Origin: Pseudomonas sp. IPO3778
GTDB taxonomy: Bacteria; Pseudomonadota; Gammaproteobacteria; Pseudomonadales; Pseudomonadaceae
Assembly: GCF_013386825.1 (NCBI RefSeq)
Contig: NZ_JACARC010000017.1
Span: 1 to 64,000 of the forward strand
DNA: 64,000 nucleotides
Direction of reading: 5' to 3'
Shown here: piece by piece, positions 16,937 to 25,533 of the stretch
Layout: every line of letters begins with the position of its first letter
Numbering within the stretch: position 1 is the first letter of the stretch
Notes under the pieces: model-generated
Told to the model about the DNA's origin: nothing
The model's input: only the letters and a program-made list of their open reading frames with translations
Databases searched by the model: none
Translations under genes and position numbers: made by a program

Positions 16937-17827
16937 ATGCTATGGAAAAAAGGCCGACGCAGCGACAACGTGGTGGACGCCCGCGATGACAGTGGCGGCG
17001 GTGGCGGTGGCATGCGCTTTGGCGGCGGCAAAGGCCTGAGCCTGACGGCGATCGTGCTGATCGTCGGCATCGGCTGGCTGACCGGCCAGGACCCGATGCA
17101 GATCCTCGGGCAACTCAGCGGCCAACTCACCGAGCAAGCGCCCTCCGTCAGCCCGCAAACCCGCCAGGCGCCGCCGGCCAATGATGAACAGGCCGACTTC
17201 GTGCGCGCCGTGCTCGGTGACACCGAAGACACCTGGGCCCAGGTGTTCCAGGAAAACGGCCTGACCTACAAGAACCCCAAATTGATTCTGTTCCGTGGCC
17301 GGGTGAATTCCGCCTGCGGTGGCGCCACGTCTGCCAGCGGGCCGTTCTATTGCCCGGCAGACCAGCAGGTGTACCTGGACCTGGATTTCTTCCGGGAAAT
17401 GTCCCAACGCTTCAAGGCCGCCGGCGATTTCGCCCAGGCCTACGTGATCGCCCATGAAGTCGGGCACCACGTTCAGACGCTGCTGGGCATCTCGGCGAAG
17501 ATTCAGGCCGCCCGCCAGCAAGGCCGGCAGATGCAAGGTGACGGCGGCCTGCTGGTGCGCCAGGAACTGCAAGCCGACTGCTTCGCCGGGGTGTGGGCCA
17601 ACCGGGCGCAAAAGCGCCTGAACTGGCTGGAGCCCGGCGATATTGAAGAAGCACTGAATGCGGCCAATGCCATTGGCGATGACCGCTTGCAGCAACAGGG
17701 TCAGGGCCGTGTGGTGCCTGACTCGTTTACCCACGGCACCTCGGCACAGCGGGTTCGCTGGTTCAAGACCGGCTTCGCCCAGGGCCAGATCACTCAATGC
17801 GACACCTTTACCGCCAAGAGCCTTTAA
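16937..17827 (+). CDS. Neutral zinc metallopeptidase, YpfJ family
   Basis: 296 residues from the ATG at 16937, which has AAGAGGA about seven bases before it. After a glycine-rich cytosolic start (DDSGGGGGGMRFGGGKG) comes one membrane helix (LSLTAIVLIVGIGWLTG) and then the peptidase domain. The zinc-binding HEVGH is at residues 173-177 and the third ligand is probably the Glu of QELQADCFAGVW. The ending NAIGDDRLQQQGQGRVVPD and FTHGTSAQRVRWFKTGF is highly typical of the family. Substrate unknown. It abuts the downstream hydrolase gene with no gap, so they are likely co-transcribed. Confidence 0.9.
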   Translation: MLWKKGRRSDNVVDARDDSGGGGGGMRFGGGKGLSLTAIVLIVGIGWLTGQDPMQILGQLSGQLTEQAPSVSPQTRQAPPANDEQADFVRAVLGDTEDTWAQVFQENGLTYKNPKLILFRGRVNSACGGATSASGPFYCPADQQVYLDLDFFREMSQRFKAAGDFAQAYVIAHEVGHHVQTLLGISAKIQAARQQGRQMQGDGGLLVRQELQADCFAGVWANRAQKRLNWLEPGDIEEALNAANAIGDDRLQQQGQGRVVPDSFTHGTSAQRVRWFKTGFAQGQITQCDTFTAKSL

Positions 17828-18808
17828 ATGAATAAACGACTGGGTCTGCTGTTAGGTTTGTTGATCACCTGTTCCTCCTCCACCTGGGCCGCCGAGCATG
17901 GCGTCAAGGTGGTCAGTCCCGATCGTTTTCACCTGGATGCCGGCGACCTCAGCGTCGGCTTGAGCCAGGACTGGCGCCAGCCGCTGCCTCAGGTCACCCG
18001 TGCGCTGATCATCGTGCATGGTCGCTTGCGCAACGCCATGACCTACCTGGAAAGCGGCGAAAAAGCCGCCGAAGCCGCGGGGCAAAACGCCAACACCCTG
18101 GTGATTGCACCGCAGTTTCTCAACCAGACCGACCTCAAGCGTAATCAGATCGACAGCCAGACCCTGCGCTGGAACAGCAATGACTGGATGGCCGGCGAGC
18201 CGTCCACCGGCCCGGGCCAGATCAGCTCCTATGGCGCCCTGGACCAGATCATCAAGCACCTGGGCAACCGCAAGCTTTTCCCGAACCTGAAGGAAATCGT
18301 GGTAGCCGGCCATTCCGGTGGCGGCCAGGTGGTGCAGCGCTTTGCCTTGACCGGCCATGATCACCCGCTGCTGCAAACCGAAGGCATCAGCCTGCGTTAT
18401 GTGGTGGCCAACCCGTCGTCCTACGCGTACTTCAGCCCGCAGCGTCCGGTGAAATTCGACGTCGCCAGTTGCCCGGGTTTCAACGACTGGAAGTACGGCA
18501 TGCAGAACCTGCCGGACTACGCCAAGGGGCAAAGTGCCGAGCAGCTTGAGCAGGCGTATGTGTCGCGCAATGTCACCTACCTCTTGGGCCAGCAGGACAC
18601 CGACCCGAATCACCCGGCACTGGACAAGAGCTGCGGGGCTGAAACCCAGGGCGCGTATCGCTTGATTCGCGGGCACAACTACTTCGACTACCTCAAGCAG
18701 CGGCACCCGCAGTTGGGCCACAAACTGGTTGAAGTGCCGGGGGTTGGGCATAACGGGGACGGGATGTTTACGTCGCCTGAAGGGCAGAAGGTGTTGTTCT
18801 CCCGCTAA
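17828..18808 (+). CDS. Secreted or periplasmic alpha/beta hydrolase
   Basis: 326 residues with a Sec signal peptide (MNKRLGLLLGLLITCSSSTW, cut after WAA). The nucleophile elbow is VVAGHSGGGQVVQRFAL with the catalytic Ser at residue 163; IIVHGRLRNA supplies the oxyanion-hole region and VEVPGVGHNGDGMF the catalytic His. Fungal-lipase or feruloyl-esterase-like sequences look similar, but no substrate can be named. It starts directly after the YpfJ stop codon. Confidence 0.8.
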   Translation: MNKRLGLLLGLLITCSSSTWAAEHGVKVVSPDRFHLDAGDLSVGLSQDWRQPLPQVTRALIIVHGRLRNAMTYLESGEKAAEAAGQNANTLVIAPQFLNQTDLKRNQIDSQTLRWNSNDWMAGEPSTGPGQISSYGALDQIIKHLGNRKLFPNLKEIVVAGHSGGGQVVQRFALTGHDHPLLQTEGISLRYVVANPSSYAYFSPQRPVKFDVASCPGFNDWKYGMQNLPDYAKGQSAEQLEQAYVSRNVTYLLGQQDTDPNHPALDKSCGAETQGAYRLIRGHNYFDYLKQRHPQLGHKLVEVPGVGHNGDGMFTSPEGQKVLFSR

Positions 18809-18820
18809 CTGACGAAACCG

Positions 18821-18922
18821 GATCAAAAATGTGGGAGCGGGCTTGCCTGCGATGGCATCCGCTGGGTGTTACTGATACACCGCAGTGTCTGCATCGCAGG
18901 CAAGCCAGCTCCCACATTTGAT
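18821..18922. repeat. REP pair (GTGGGAGC family)
   Basis: GATCAAAAATGTGGGAGC and GCTCCCACATTTGATC form the outer arms, with GGCTTGCCTGCGATG and CATCGCAGGCAAGCC inside. It separates the convergent hydrolase and HAD genes and can form a long terminator-like hairpin. Confidence 0.85.
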
Positions 18923-18937
18923 CTTCATTGCCTGGGG

Positions 18938-19525
18938 TTAGAGCATCCGGCGCAACACCGCGCAATCCTCGGCATGCCAATCCGCCAGTTCCGGCCACGG
19001 GTTTTCCGGCAGATTGACCAGCACCGTCTTCGTGCCCGCCGCCCGCCCGCAATCCAGATCAAACCGGTAATCACCGACCATCACCATCGCTTGCGGCGCC
19101 ACGCCCCACGCTTGCGACAGTTTCAGCAACCCACCCGGATCCGGCTTGGGCGGCGCATCATCACGCCCCAGCACATCCTCGACCGCAAAGCAGTCCGCGA
19201 GGCCGATCGCCTGCAACGTCACATGGGCCAGCTCCCGCGCATTGCGCGTCAGGATGCCCAGGCGATAACCCCGCCCGGACAATTCCCGCACCAACTCCAC
19301 CGCACCGACAGCCGCCACCGAGCCCAGCGCCAACTCGCGCTCATGCTCCAGCAACCAGGCATGTTTGGCGGCGGCTTCATCAGCAGGCAACGCCGCCAGG
19401 TGGGTCAGAATATCGTCAGTCGCCGGAATACCCAGCGCCACGCGAATCGCCGCAAAGTCATGCACGGCCACCGTCAGGGTGCCGTCCATGTCGAACACCC
19501 AATGCTTCACTTCCGCCAGGCTCAT
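18938..19525 (-). CDS. HAD superfamily phosphatase (phosphoglycolate-phosphatase-like)
   Basis: 195 residues from the ATG at 19525. HAD motif I is VFDMDGTLTVAVHDF (nucleophile Asp and general-acid Asp), motif II is LGILTRNARELAHVTL, motif III Lys is in DDAPPKPDPGGLL and motif IV is VMVGDYRFDLDCGRAAG. The small helical cap between motifs I and II fits subfamily IA. Its start overlaps the stop of tesB by 4 bp, so it is the last gene of a GNAT-tesB-HAD run. The substrate is probably a small phosphomonoester. Confidence 0.86.
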   Translation of the reverse strand: MSLAEVKHWVFDMDGTLTVAVHDFAAIRVALGIPATDDILTHLAALPADEAAAKHAWLLEHERELALGSVAAVGAVELVRELSGRGYRLGILTRNARELAHVTLQAIGLADCFAVEDVLGRDDAPPKPDPGGLLKLSQAWGVAPQAMVMVGDYRFDLDCGRAAGTKTVLVNLPENPWPELADWHAEDCAVLRRML

Positions 19526-20391
19526 GCCCAGTCCTTGCGATGACGAATCAAGCCTTCCTGCGTGACCGACGCCACCAATTGCCCGGCGCGGTTGTACACG
19601 CTGCCCCGGGAGAACCCACGGGAGTTGCCGGCCCACGGGCTGTCCATGGCGTAGAGCAACCAGTCATCGGCACGCAAATCGGCGTGGAACCACAGCGCAT
19701 GGTCGAGGCTGGCGACTTGCATGTCTTTCTGCCAAACCGTCTTGCCATGGGGCAGCAACGAGGTGGTCAGCAGGCCGAAGTCCGAGGCGTAGGCCAACAG
19801 GTATTTGTGCAGCGCCGGCGAGTCGGCCAAGGCGCCATCCGCGCGAAACCACACGTACTTGACCGGGTCGGACGGCTGCGGGTTGTACGGGTCTTTCTCG
19901 GTCACCGGCCGCACTTCGATCGGCTTGGGGCACAGCAGCTTTTCGCGCATGTGCTCAGGAATCAGGTGCGCGCGCTGTTGGGTCAGCTCCAGCTCCGACG
20001 GCAGGTTTTCCGGGCCGACCACCACCGGCATGGTGGTCTGGTGCTCGAAGCCTTCTTCGTCGTACTGGAACGAGGCGCTGCAGGTGAAAATCGGGTTGCC
20101 CTTCTGGATCGCCGTCACCCGGCGCGTGCTGAAACTGCCGCCGTCGCGCACCCGGTCAACCGAATACACCACCGGCAACGCCGCATCGCCCGGGCGCAGG
20201 AAGTAACCGTGCAACGAATGCACATGCCGGGTTTCTTCAACGGTCTGGCTGGCCGCCGACAACGACTGGCCCAATACCTGGCCGCCGAACAGCTGGCGAA
20301 AGCCCAGGTCCTGGCTGCGGCCGCGAAACAGGTTTTCCTCGATCGGCTCCAGGGTCAGCAGGTCCACCAGATCTTCCAACACTTGGCTCAT
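19522..20391 (-). CDS. tesB: Acyl-CoA thioesterase II
   Basis: 289 residues, matching E. coli TesB (286), from the ATG at 20391. It hydrolyses medium- and long-chain acyl-CoA. It has the double hot-dog fold: the N-terminal part has NLFRGRSQDLGFRQLFGGQV and FLRPGDAALPVVYSVDRVRD, the C-terminal part has SLDHALWFHADLRADDWLLY with the catalytic Asp, and SRGFSRGSVYNRAGQLVASV followed by Gln. No CBS or cyclic-nucleotide domain precedes it. Confidence 0.93.
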   Translation of the reverse strand: MSQVLEDLVDLLTLEPIEENLFRGRSQDLGFRQLFGGQVLGQSLSAASQTVEETRHVHSLHGYFLRPGDAALPVVYSVDRVRDGGSFSTRRVTAIQKGNPIFTCSASFQYDEEGFEHQTTMPVVVGPENLPSELELTQQRAHLIPEHMREKLLCPKPIEVRPVTEKDPYNPQPSDPVKYVWFRADGALADSPALHKYLLAYASDFGLLTTSLLPHGKTVWQKDMQVASLDHALWFHADLRADDWLLYAMDSPWAGNSRGFSRGSVYNRAGQLVASVTQEGLIRHRKDWA

Positions 20392-20432
20392 AAAGCATCT
20401 CCTACAACAATCTATTGGGCATTCCGGGCTGC

Positions 20433-21002
20433 TTATCCGTGCAGCGTGTCCAACCATTGGGCGCGGGTGATGCGATACAACACATGATGCCGCACCGGGT
20501 CATCGGCTGCGACCTTGGGGTGTTCAAAATCTGCCAGGGGATCGTAATGCATACCGATGGCCTGCATGACTTTTTGTGATGGCAGATTGGCTTCAGTGGT
20601 AAACGCGACGACCTCGTCCAGCTTCAGCCGGTCGAAACCACAACGCAGGGCGGTCCAGGCGGCCTCACTGGCGTAACCCAGGCCCCAGTGCTCCCGGGCC
20701 AGGCGCCAGCCAATTTCCACCGCCGGGGTGAACGGGGCGTAGAAGCTCACATTCAGCAAGCCGGTGAGGCCGATGAATTCGCCGCTGTCCTTGCGCTGCA
20801 AGGCCCACAGGCCAAAGCCGTACTCGGCGAAATGGCCGCGAATGCGCCCGATCAGCGCGGCGCTTTCCAGGCGGCTCAAGGTGGCCGGGAAATACCGCAT
20901 CACCTGCGGGTCGGCGCACATGCGCGCAAACTCCGGCAAGTCGGCATCGCTCCATTGGCGCAGCACCAGGCGTGCGCTTTCCAATTCCAGTATCGGCTCC
21001 AT
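20433..21002 (-). CDS. GNAT family N-acetyltransferase (RimJ/RimL-like)
   Basis: 189 residues from the ATG at 21002, which has a strong GGGAGGGGG ribosome binding site. The beginning, LELESARLVLRQWSDADLPE, and the acetyl-CoA loop region LAREHWGLGYASEAAWTALR are typical of acetyltransferase family 3. YGFGLWALQRKDSGEFIGLTG is the core strand pair. The acceptor is unknown. It precedes tesB by 41 bp on the same strand and is divergent from the deacetylase gene. Confidence 0.85.
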   Translation of the reverse strand: MEPILELESARLVLRQWSDADLPEFARMCADPQVMRYFPATLSRLESAALIGRIRGHFAEYGFGLWALQRKDSGEFIGLTGLLNVSFYAPFTPAVEIGWRLAREHWGLGYASEAAWTALRCGFDRLKLDEVVAFTTEANLPSQKVMQAIGMHYDPLADFEHPKVAADDPVRHHVLYRITRAQWLDTLHG

Positions 21003-21078
21003 TGATCCCCCTCCCTTGCCATGTGCGTGAGTGTAACGCGCTGTTAAGATCCGTCGCTGGTTCCCGTCAGAAATCGCC

Positions 21079-21999
21079 ATGCCTTTGCCATTGATCTACC
21101 ACGACGACTACAGCCCCGAGTTCCCGGCGGACCACCGCTTCCCCATGGACAAGTTCCGCCTGCTGCGTGACCACCTGGTGGAGAGCGGCCTGACCCGGGA
21201 CAGCCAACTGCTGCGCCCGCAACTGTGCCCAGCCGAGATTCTGGCCCTGGCTCATGAACCTGGGTATATCGAACGCTACATGAGCGGCGAGTTGTCCCGC
21301 GAAGACCAACGGCGCCTCGGCCTGCCGTGGAGCGAAGCCTTGGCCCGGCGCACCGTGCGCGCGGTGGGCGGCTCGTTGCTGGCCGCCGAGCAGGCGCTGG
21401 AACACGGCCTGGCCTGCCATTTGGCCGGCGGCACCCATCACGCCCACTACGATTACCCGGCGGGTTTCTGCATCTTCAATGACCTGGCCGTGATCAGCCA
21501 TTACCTGCTGGCCAGCGGGCGGGTCAACCGGGTGCTGATCTTCGACTGCGACGTGCACCAGGGCGACGGCACCGCACGTATCCTGCACAACACGCCGGAC
21601 GCGATCACCGTGTCCCTGCACTGCGAAAAAAACTTCCCCGCCCGCAAGGCCGAAAGCGACTGGGACATCCCGTTGCCCATGGGCATGGGCGACGCGGATT
21701 ACCTCAAGGTCGTCGACGACGCCCTCAACTACCTGTTGCCGCTGTATCAACCCGACCTGGTGCTGTACGACGCCGGCGTAGATGTGCACAAGGACGACGC
21801 CCTCGGTTACCTCAAGCTGACAGACCAAGGCGTGGCCGCCCGCGATGAAAGCGTGATGCGCCACTGCCTGGGCCGCGATATTCCGGTGGTCGGCGTGATC
21901 GGCGGCGGCTACAGCAAGGACCGCCCGGCCCTGGCCCGGCGCCACGGGATTTTGCACCACAGTGCACAGCGGGTCTGGACGTCATCAGGTTGTCACTGA
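21079..21999 (+). CDS. Histone deacetylase superfamily protein
   Basis: 306 residues, the size of bacterial class IV/AcuC-like deacetylases. Zinc-site residues are visible: GGTHHAHYDYPAGFCIFND with the catalytic His pair, FDCDVHQGDGTA with the Asp and His ligands, and LYDAGVDVHKDDALG with the second Asp, followed by IGGGYSKD. It presumably removes acyl groups from small molecules or protein lysines. It is transcribed away from the GNAT acetyltransferase gene 76 bp upstream; a functional pair of writer and eraser is only a guess. Confidence 0.9.
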   Translation: MPLPLIYHDDYSPEFPADHRFPMDKFRLLRDHLVESGLTRDSQLLRPQLCPAEILALAHEPGYIERYMSGELSREDQRRLGLPWSEALARRTVRAVGGSLLAAEQALEHGLACHLAGGTHHAHYDYPAGFCIFNDLAVISHYLLASGRVNRVLIFDCDVHQGDGTARILHNTPDAITVSLHCEKNFPARKAESDWDIPLPMGMGDADYLKVVDDALNYLLPLYQPDLVLYDAGVDVHKDDALGYLKLTDQGVAARDESVMRHCLGRDIPVVGVIGGGYSKDRPALARRHGILHHSAQRVWTSSGCH

Positions 22000-22130
22000 G
22001 GCACGCGCGCCCTCCAAAAAGCCTGTCCGTGTGAATCATTGTGCAAATTGCCCCCGCCCCCGCACACTGAAACAAAACTGCCAAAATCCAGGATCACCCT
22101 GAACGTCTTTCCGGTTCAGAGCACTCGCGC

Positions 22131-25100
22131 ATGGCAACTTACAAGATCGGCAGCGGCCCCACCCCCGACAATGATGACGCGTTGAAAAAGGTCGCAGCGA
22201 CCTTCGACATGGCGGTAAATCGCGCACTGTCCGGCCAGAAGGAACCGGCCAACACCCGTGATTTCAAGGTACTGGCCAGCACCGGGGTCACCGACAACAC
22301 CCGGGACCAGAAGATCGCCGCCGTCAAAGCCAGCGGCGACCCGGTGGCAATCGACCACCTCAACGACCCGAACCTGGCCGACATCAGCAACACCGGGGTG
22401 CCCCTGGCCGACATCGCCAGCATCACCAAGCTCTCCGATAACGTGCTGGACCTGAAGACCCGCGAAGGCCAGGACATCATCATTATCAAACAGATGACGC
22501 CTTATCTGTTTGATGGCATGGCCAGCAAAGTCGACGGCGTCAACGCCCTGAACCAGAGCAAGGCCGACGGCTACCGCATCGCCCAGGCCGGCGACACCGC
22601 GCCCGGGCTGGACACCTACACCGAAATCGGCCCGCCCGATGAAGTAGGCCCGGGGTTTATCCGCTACGAAACCTTGTCAGGCGACAAGGTCATTGTCAGT
22701 CGGGAAGTGAACCCCGCCCTGTACGATCAAGTGAAGTCCGACGGTGAAACCTGGGGCCTGATCAACGACAGCAAAAACGCAGGCTACCGCCTGGCCGGCG
22801 CCGACGAAGCCGGCAGCGTGAGCCTGGTAGGCACCCCGGAAGAACTCGGCCACGGCCTGATCCGCTATGAAACCGCCTCCGGCGATAAAATCATTGTGTC
22901 CCAGAGCATGAGCCCCGACCTGTACGCCTCGGTGGTCAAGGAGTCGAACGGCATCTTCGGCACCGGCGGCGCGGTCGACACCAGTTGGATCGACAACTCC
23001 CCCTACGCCAGCGGCGCCAAGGACTGGGACACGATCGCCGGCAACACCGGCAGCGCGCCGACCCAGGAAGAGCGCGACCTGGACCGCCCCCACGCCGCCG
23101 CCAAAATGCTCAGCGACAACTGGACCGCGTGGGGCCTGCACGACCGCCCCATCGACTTTTCCAACCCGCCCGCCGACCTGCCGCCCGAGGCCCAAGCGTG
23201 CCTCAAGTACCTGGCGGGCAGCCCGAGCCTGATGAATGCCCTCGACAGCGGCGGCCTGGGCAAGAGCGACGGGGTGATTACCCACGCCGATGTGGACAAA
23301 TTCATCAGCCAGTCGAACAAGGACCTGTCGGCCGCCTCCAGTTCCTACAGCAAGTTCCTCAGCAAGAACCCCGACGCCAGCAGCCTGGCCAAGGAAAACG
23401 CCAAGTCCGCCGCCATCGTCATGGCCAATATTTCCCTCGTCAGCAGCGCCGGCCCGCAAATGCAGGGCGACAACCAGCGCGCCAACAATGGCAGCCTGAA
23501 CGCCACCAACCTCAACGCGATCAAGGATGACGCGGGCCTGAGCACCGAACTGACCGGCGCCGCCGGCTATTGGTCCACCCCCGGCATGCTGCGCACCCTC
23601 GACATGGCCGGCGACCTGCCCGCCACCGCCACCGCTGACGGCATCGTTCAGCAGAAAAACCTCGGCGCCTGGCTGGAAAACCAGGCCCCCACAGACGACC
23701 ACGGCGTGCTGATGATGCTCAGCAACGCCTCGGTGCGCAGCGCGGTCGCGGATGTCGACACTTCCAAGCTGACCCAGGACGTGCTGCAACATCCCGAGAA
23801 CTATGACGGCAAGACCAAGGCCGCGGTGATGATGGAAATCAGCGACGCCCGCGCGCGCATGGCCGCCAGTGACAAGGTGGGTGACGGCGACCTGTACGCC
23901 GGGATCGAGGCCGACAGCGTCTACCACCTCAACCCGACCAAGTCCAAAGTCACCGACCAACTCGACGCCGCCATCGGCCAGCTGTCCGCTGACCCGGACG
24001 TGAAGACCTTCCTGTCGCAAAACCAGGCCTCCGGCATGCGGGATATTGCCAACAGCGACCCGGCGATCAAGCACGAACTGCAGGCCTACCAGGACAGCCA
24101 GATCAACAGCGGCAACGTGATCAACACCGCCCTGGGCACCCAGGACGCCGACGGCAAACCGCTGTCGCTGATGGACGCCCTGAGCCTGGCCGGCACCGAC
24201 GCCACCCTGACCGACCTGGCCCTGGGCGGCGACGGCAATGTCGACCTGTCCGCCATTGCCGACAAATCCGGCAAGTCGGGGGACATCCAACAGTACTTCA
24301 CCGACCATATCCTCAACGGCAAGGACCTGGACGATGCCCTCGCCCAACCGAACGCCGACCCGATGACCGCCATCGGCCAATACGCCGCCCACGCCGCGCT
24401 GCTCAAGGAGTTTCTTGGCGACAAGGTGTCGGCCCAGGACGCCTCGACGGTGCAGCAATACGTCAATCAGGCGGTCTCCGACACGTTGGTCAACGGTGCC
24501 AGCGATGACGTACTCAAAGGCGCCTTCGGCGACGACAACGGCAACTTCGACGAGGCCAAGACCGAGGCCATCATCGACAAGGCCATGGCCGACGACCCCG
24601 ACCTGTTCAAGGACGCCACCGGCGCGCAGATCAAACCGCAGGACGTGATCTCGCTGATCCGCTCGATGTGGGACGTAAACCGCCAGGGCCAGAAGATCAG
24701 CGACGTGCTGCCCAAGGCTGTTGATGGGCTCAAGCTCAACGCCAGCGATGCCTATAAACAGGGGCTGCTGCACATCGGCAGCGCCCTGCTGGCCGGCGGC
24801 GTATTGGCGGCGCGTTCGGCCACCGGCGGCAACAGCCCGGCCGACAACGCCGGGCGCGTGGCGGCGGGCATGCAGTTTGCCGGCCTGCTCACCGAAGGCG
24901 GCACCAAATACGCCAAGGAAGCCGGTTATGGCATGACCTGGAAGCCCACGCCGATCGACCCAAGCAAGCCCCAGGGTATCGGCGACTTCCCCACCGGCAA
25001 GATGGTGCAGAACACCGACGGCCTCAACCGCCTGGGCAACCTCGGCAAACTGGTGGGCGGCACCGGTAGCTTTATCGGTGGCGTGTTCGGCCTGATCAGC

Positions 25101-25466
25101 GGGGTAAACAGCGCGTTTGCCGGGGACAAACTCAACGCCGGCTTCTCGCTGACCGGCGGCGCACTGGGCACGGGTGCGGCGGTGGCCTCAATCATCGAAG
25201 GCGGCGCAGGGCTGTTCGGCGTGGCCGACGCCGCCGCCATCGCCGGGACCTTTGCCGGCGTGCTCGGCTGGGCGGCAGCGGGTGTGGGCATCGTTACCGC
25301 GTTTGTGTTCCCGATCATCGAAGTGGTTAAACGGGAAAAACAACAGGACCAGTTTTTTGGCGACCTGGTACCGGTCCTGGATAAATACGGCCTGACGGGC
25401 GGCCCGATCACCCAGCAAGACCGCGACGACGAGTACCCGCCCATCACCAACACCGGCTTTGCCTGA
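22131..25466 (+). CDS. HrpK/HrpF-NolX-like type III translocator homologue
   Basis: 1111 residues, no signal peptide. Residues about 105-267 hold three diverged copies of a repeat of about 70 residues ending in (R/K)xExGDxIIV...MxPxLY. Residues about 320-395 have the HrpF/NolX/HrpK core: AAAKMLSDNWTAWGLHDRP, LPPEAQACLKYLAGSPSLM and ALDSGGLGKSDGVITHADVD, an EF-hand-like loop. The middle is alanine- and aspartate-rich. Two glycine-rich hydrophobic zones, about 879-900 and 975-1064, are potential membrane-inserting helices like those of type III translocators. No secretion apparatus, chaperone or hrp box (GGAACC-N15/16-CCACNNA) is seen nearby. Codon use looks like its neighbours, so it is not an obvious recent import. 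Confidence 0.75.
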   Translation: MATYKIGSGPTPDNDDALKKVAATFDMAVNRALSGQKEPANTRDFKVLASTGVTDNTRDQKIAAVKASGDPVAIDHLNDPNLADISNTGVPLADIASITKLSDNVLDLKTREGQDIIIIKQMTPYLFDGMASKVDGVNALNQSKADGYRIAQAGDTAPGLDTYTEIGPPDEVGPGFIRYETLSGDKVIVSREVNPALYDQVKSDGETWGLINDSKNAGYRLAGADEAGSVSLVGTPEELGHGLIRYETASGDKIIVSQSMSPDLYASVVKESNGIFGTGGAVDTSWIDNSPYASGAKDWDTIAGNTGSAPTQEERDLDRPHAAAKMLSDNWTAWGLHDRPIDFSNPPADLPPEAQACLKYLAGSPSLMNALDSGGLGKSDGVITHADVDKFISQSNKDLSAASSSYSKFLSKNPDASSLAKENAKSAAIVMANISLVSSAGPQMQGDNQRANNGSLNATNLNAIKDDAGLSTELTGAAGYWSTPGMLRTLDMAGDLPATATADGIVQQKNLGAWLENQAPTDDHGVLMMLSNASVRSAVADVDTSKLTQDVLQHPENYDGKTKAAVMMEISDARARMAASDKVGDGDLYAGIEADSVYHLNPTKSKVTDQLDAAIGQLSADPDVKTFLSQNQASGMRDIANSDPAIKHELQAYQDSQINSGNVINTALGTQDADGKPLSLMDALSLAGTDATLTDLALGGDGNVDLSAIADKSGKSGDIQQYFTDHILNGKDLDDALAQPNADPMTAIGQYAAHAALLKEFLGDKVSAQDASTVQQYVNQAVSDTLVNGASDDVLKGAFGDDNGNFDEAKTEAIIDKAMADDPDLFKDATGAQIKPQDVISLIRSMWDVNRQGQKISDVLPKAVDGLKLNASDAYKQGLLHIGSALLAGGVLAARSATGGNSPADNAGRVAAGMQFAGLLTEGGTKYAKEAGYGMTWKPTPIDPSKPQGIGDFPTGKMVQNTDGLNRLGNLGKLVGGTGSFIGGVFGLISGVNSAFAGDKLNAGFSLTGGALGTGAAVASIIEGGAGLFGVADAAAIAGTFAGVLGWAAAGVGIVTAFVFPIIEVVKREKQQDQFFGDLVPVLDKYGLTGGPITQQDRDDEYPPITNTGFA

Positions 25467-25533
25467 TAGCGCCTGCACAAGGGCGTCGCATTGCTTACAA
25501 TGTGCGCCCTTTCCTTATTGACCAGGCCCGCTG

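Noticed and set aside
22000..22130. hrp box promoter for the HrpK-like gene
   Set aside because: No GGAACC-N15/16-CCACNNA match is found in the upstream region.
22677..24773. Long open frame (698 codons) antisense to the translocator-like gene
   Set aside because: GC-rich genes of this codon bias leave long open antisense frames. Its translation is low in complexity and lacks any family motif. The same holds for 2345-3973 and 59396-61927.
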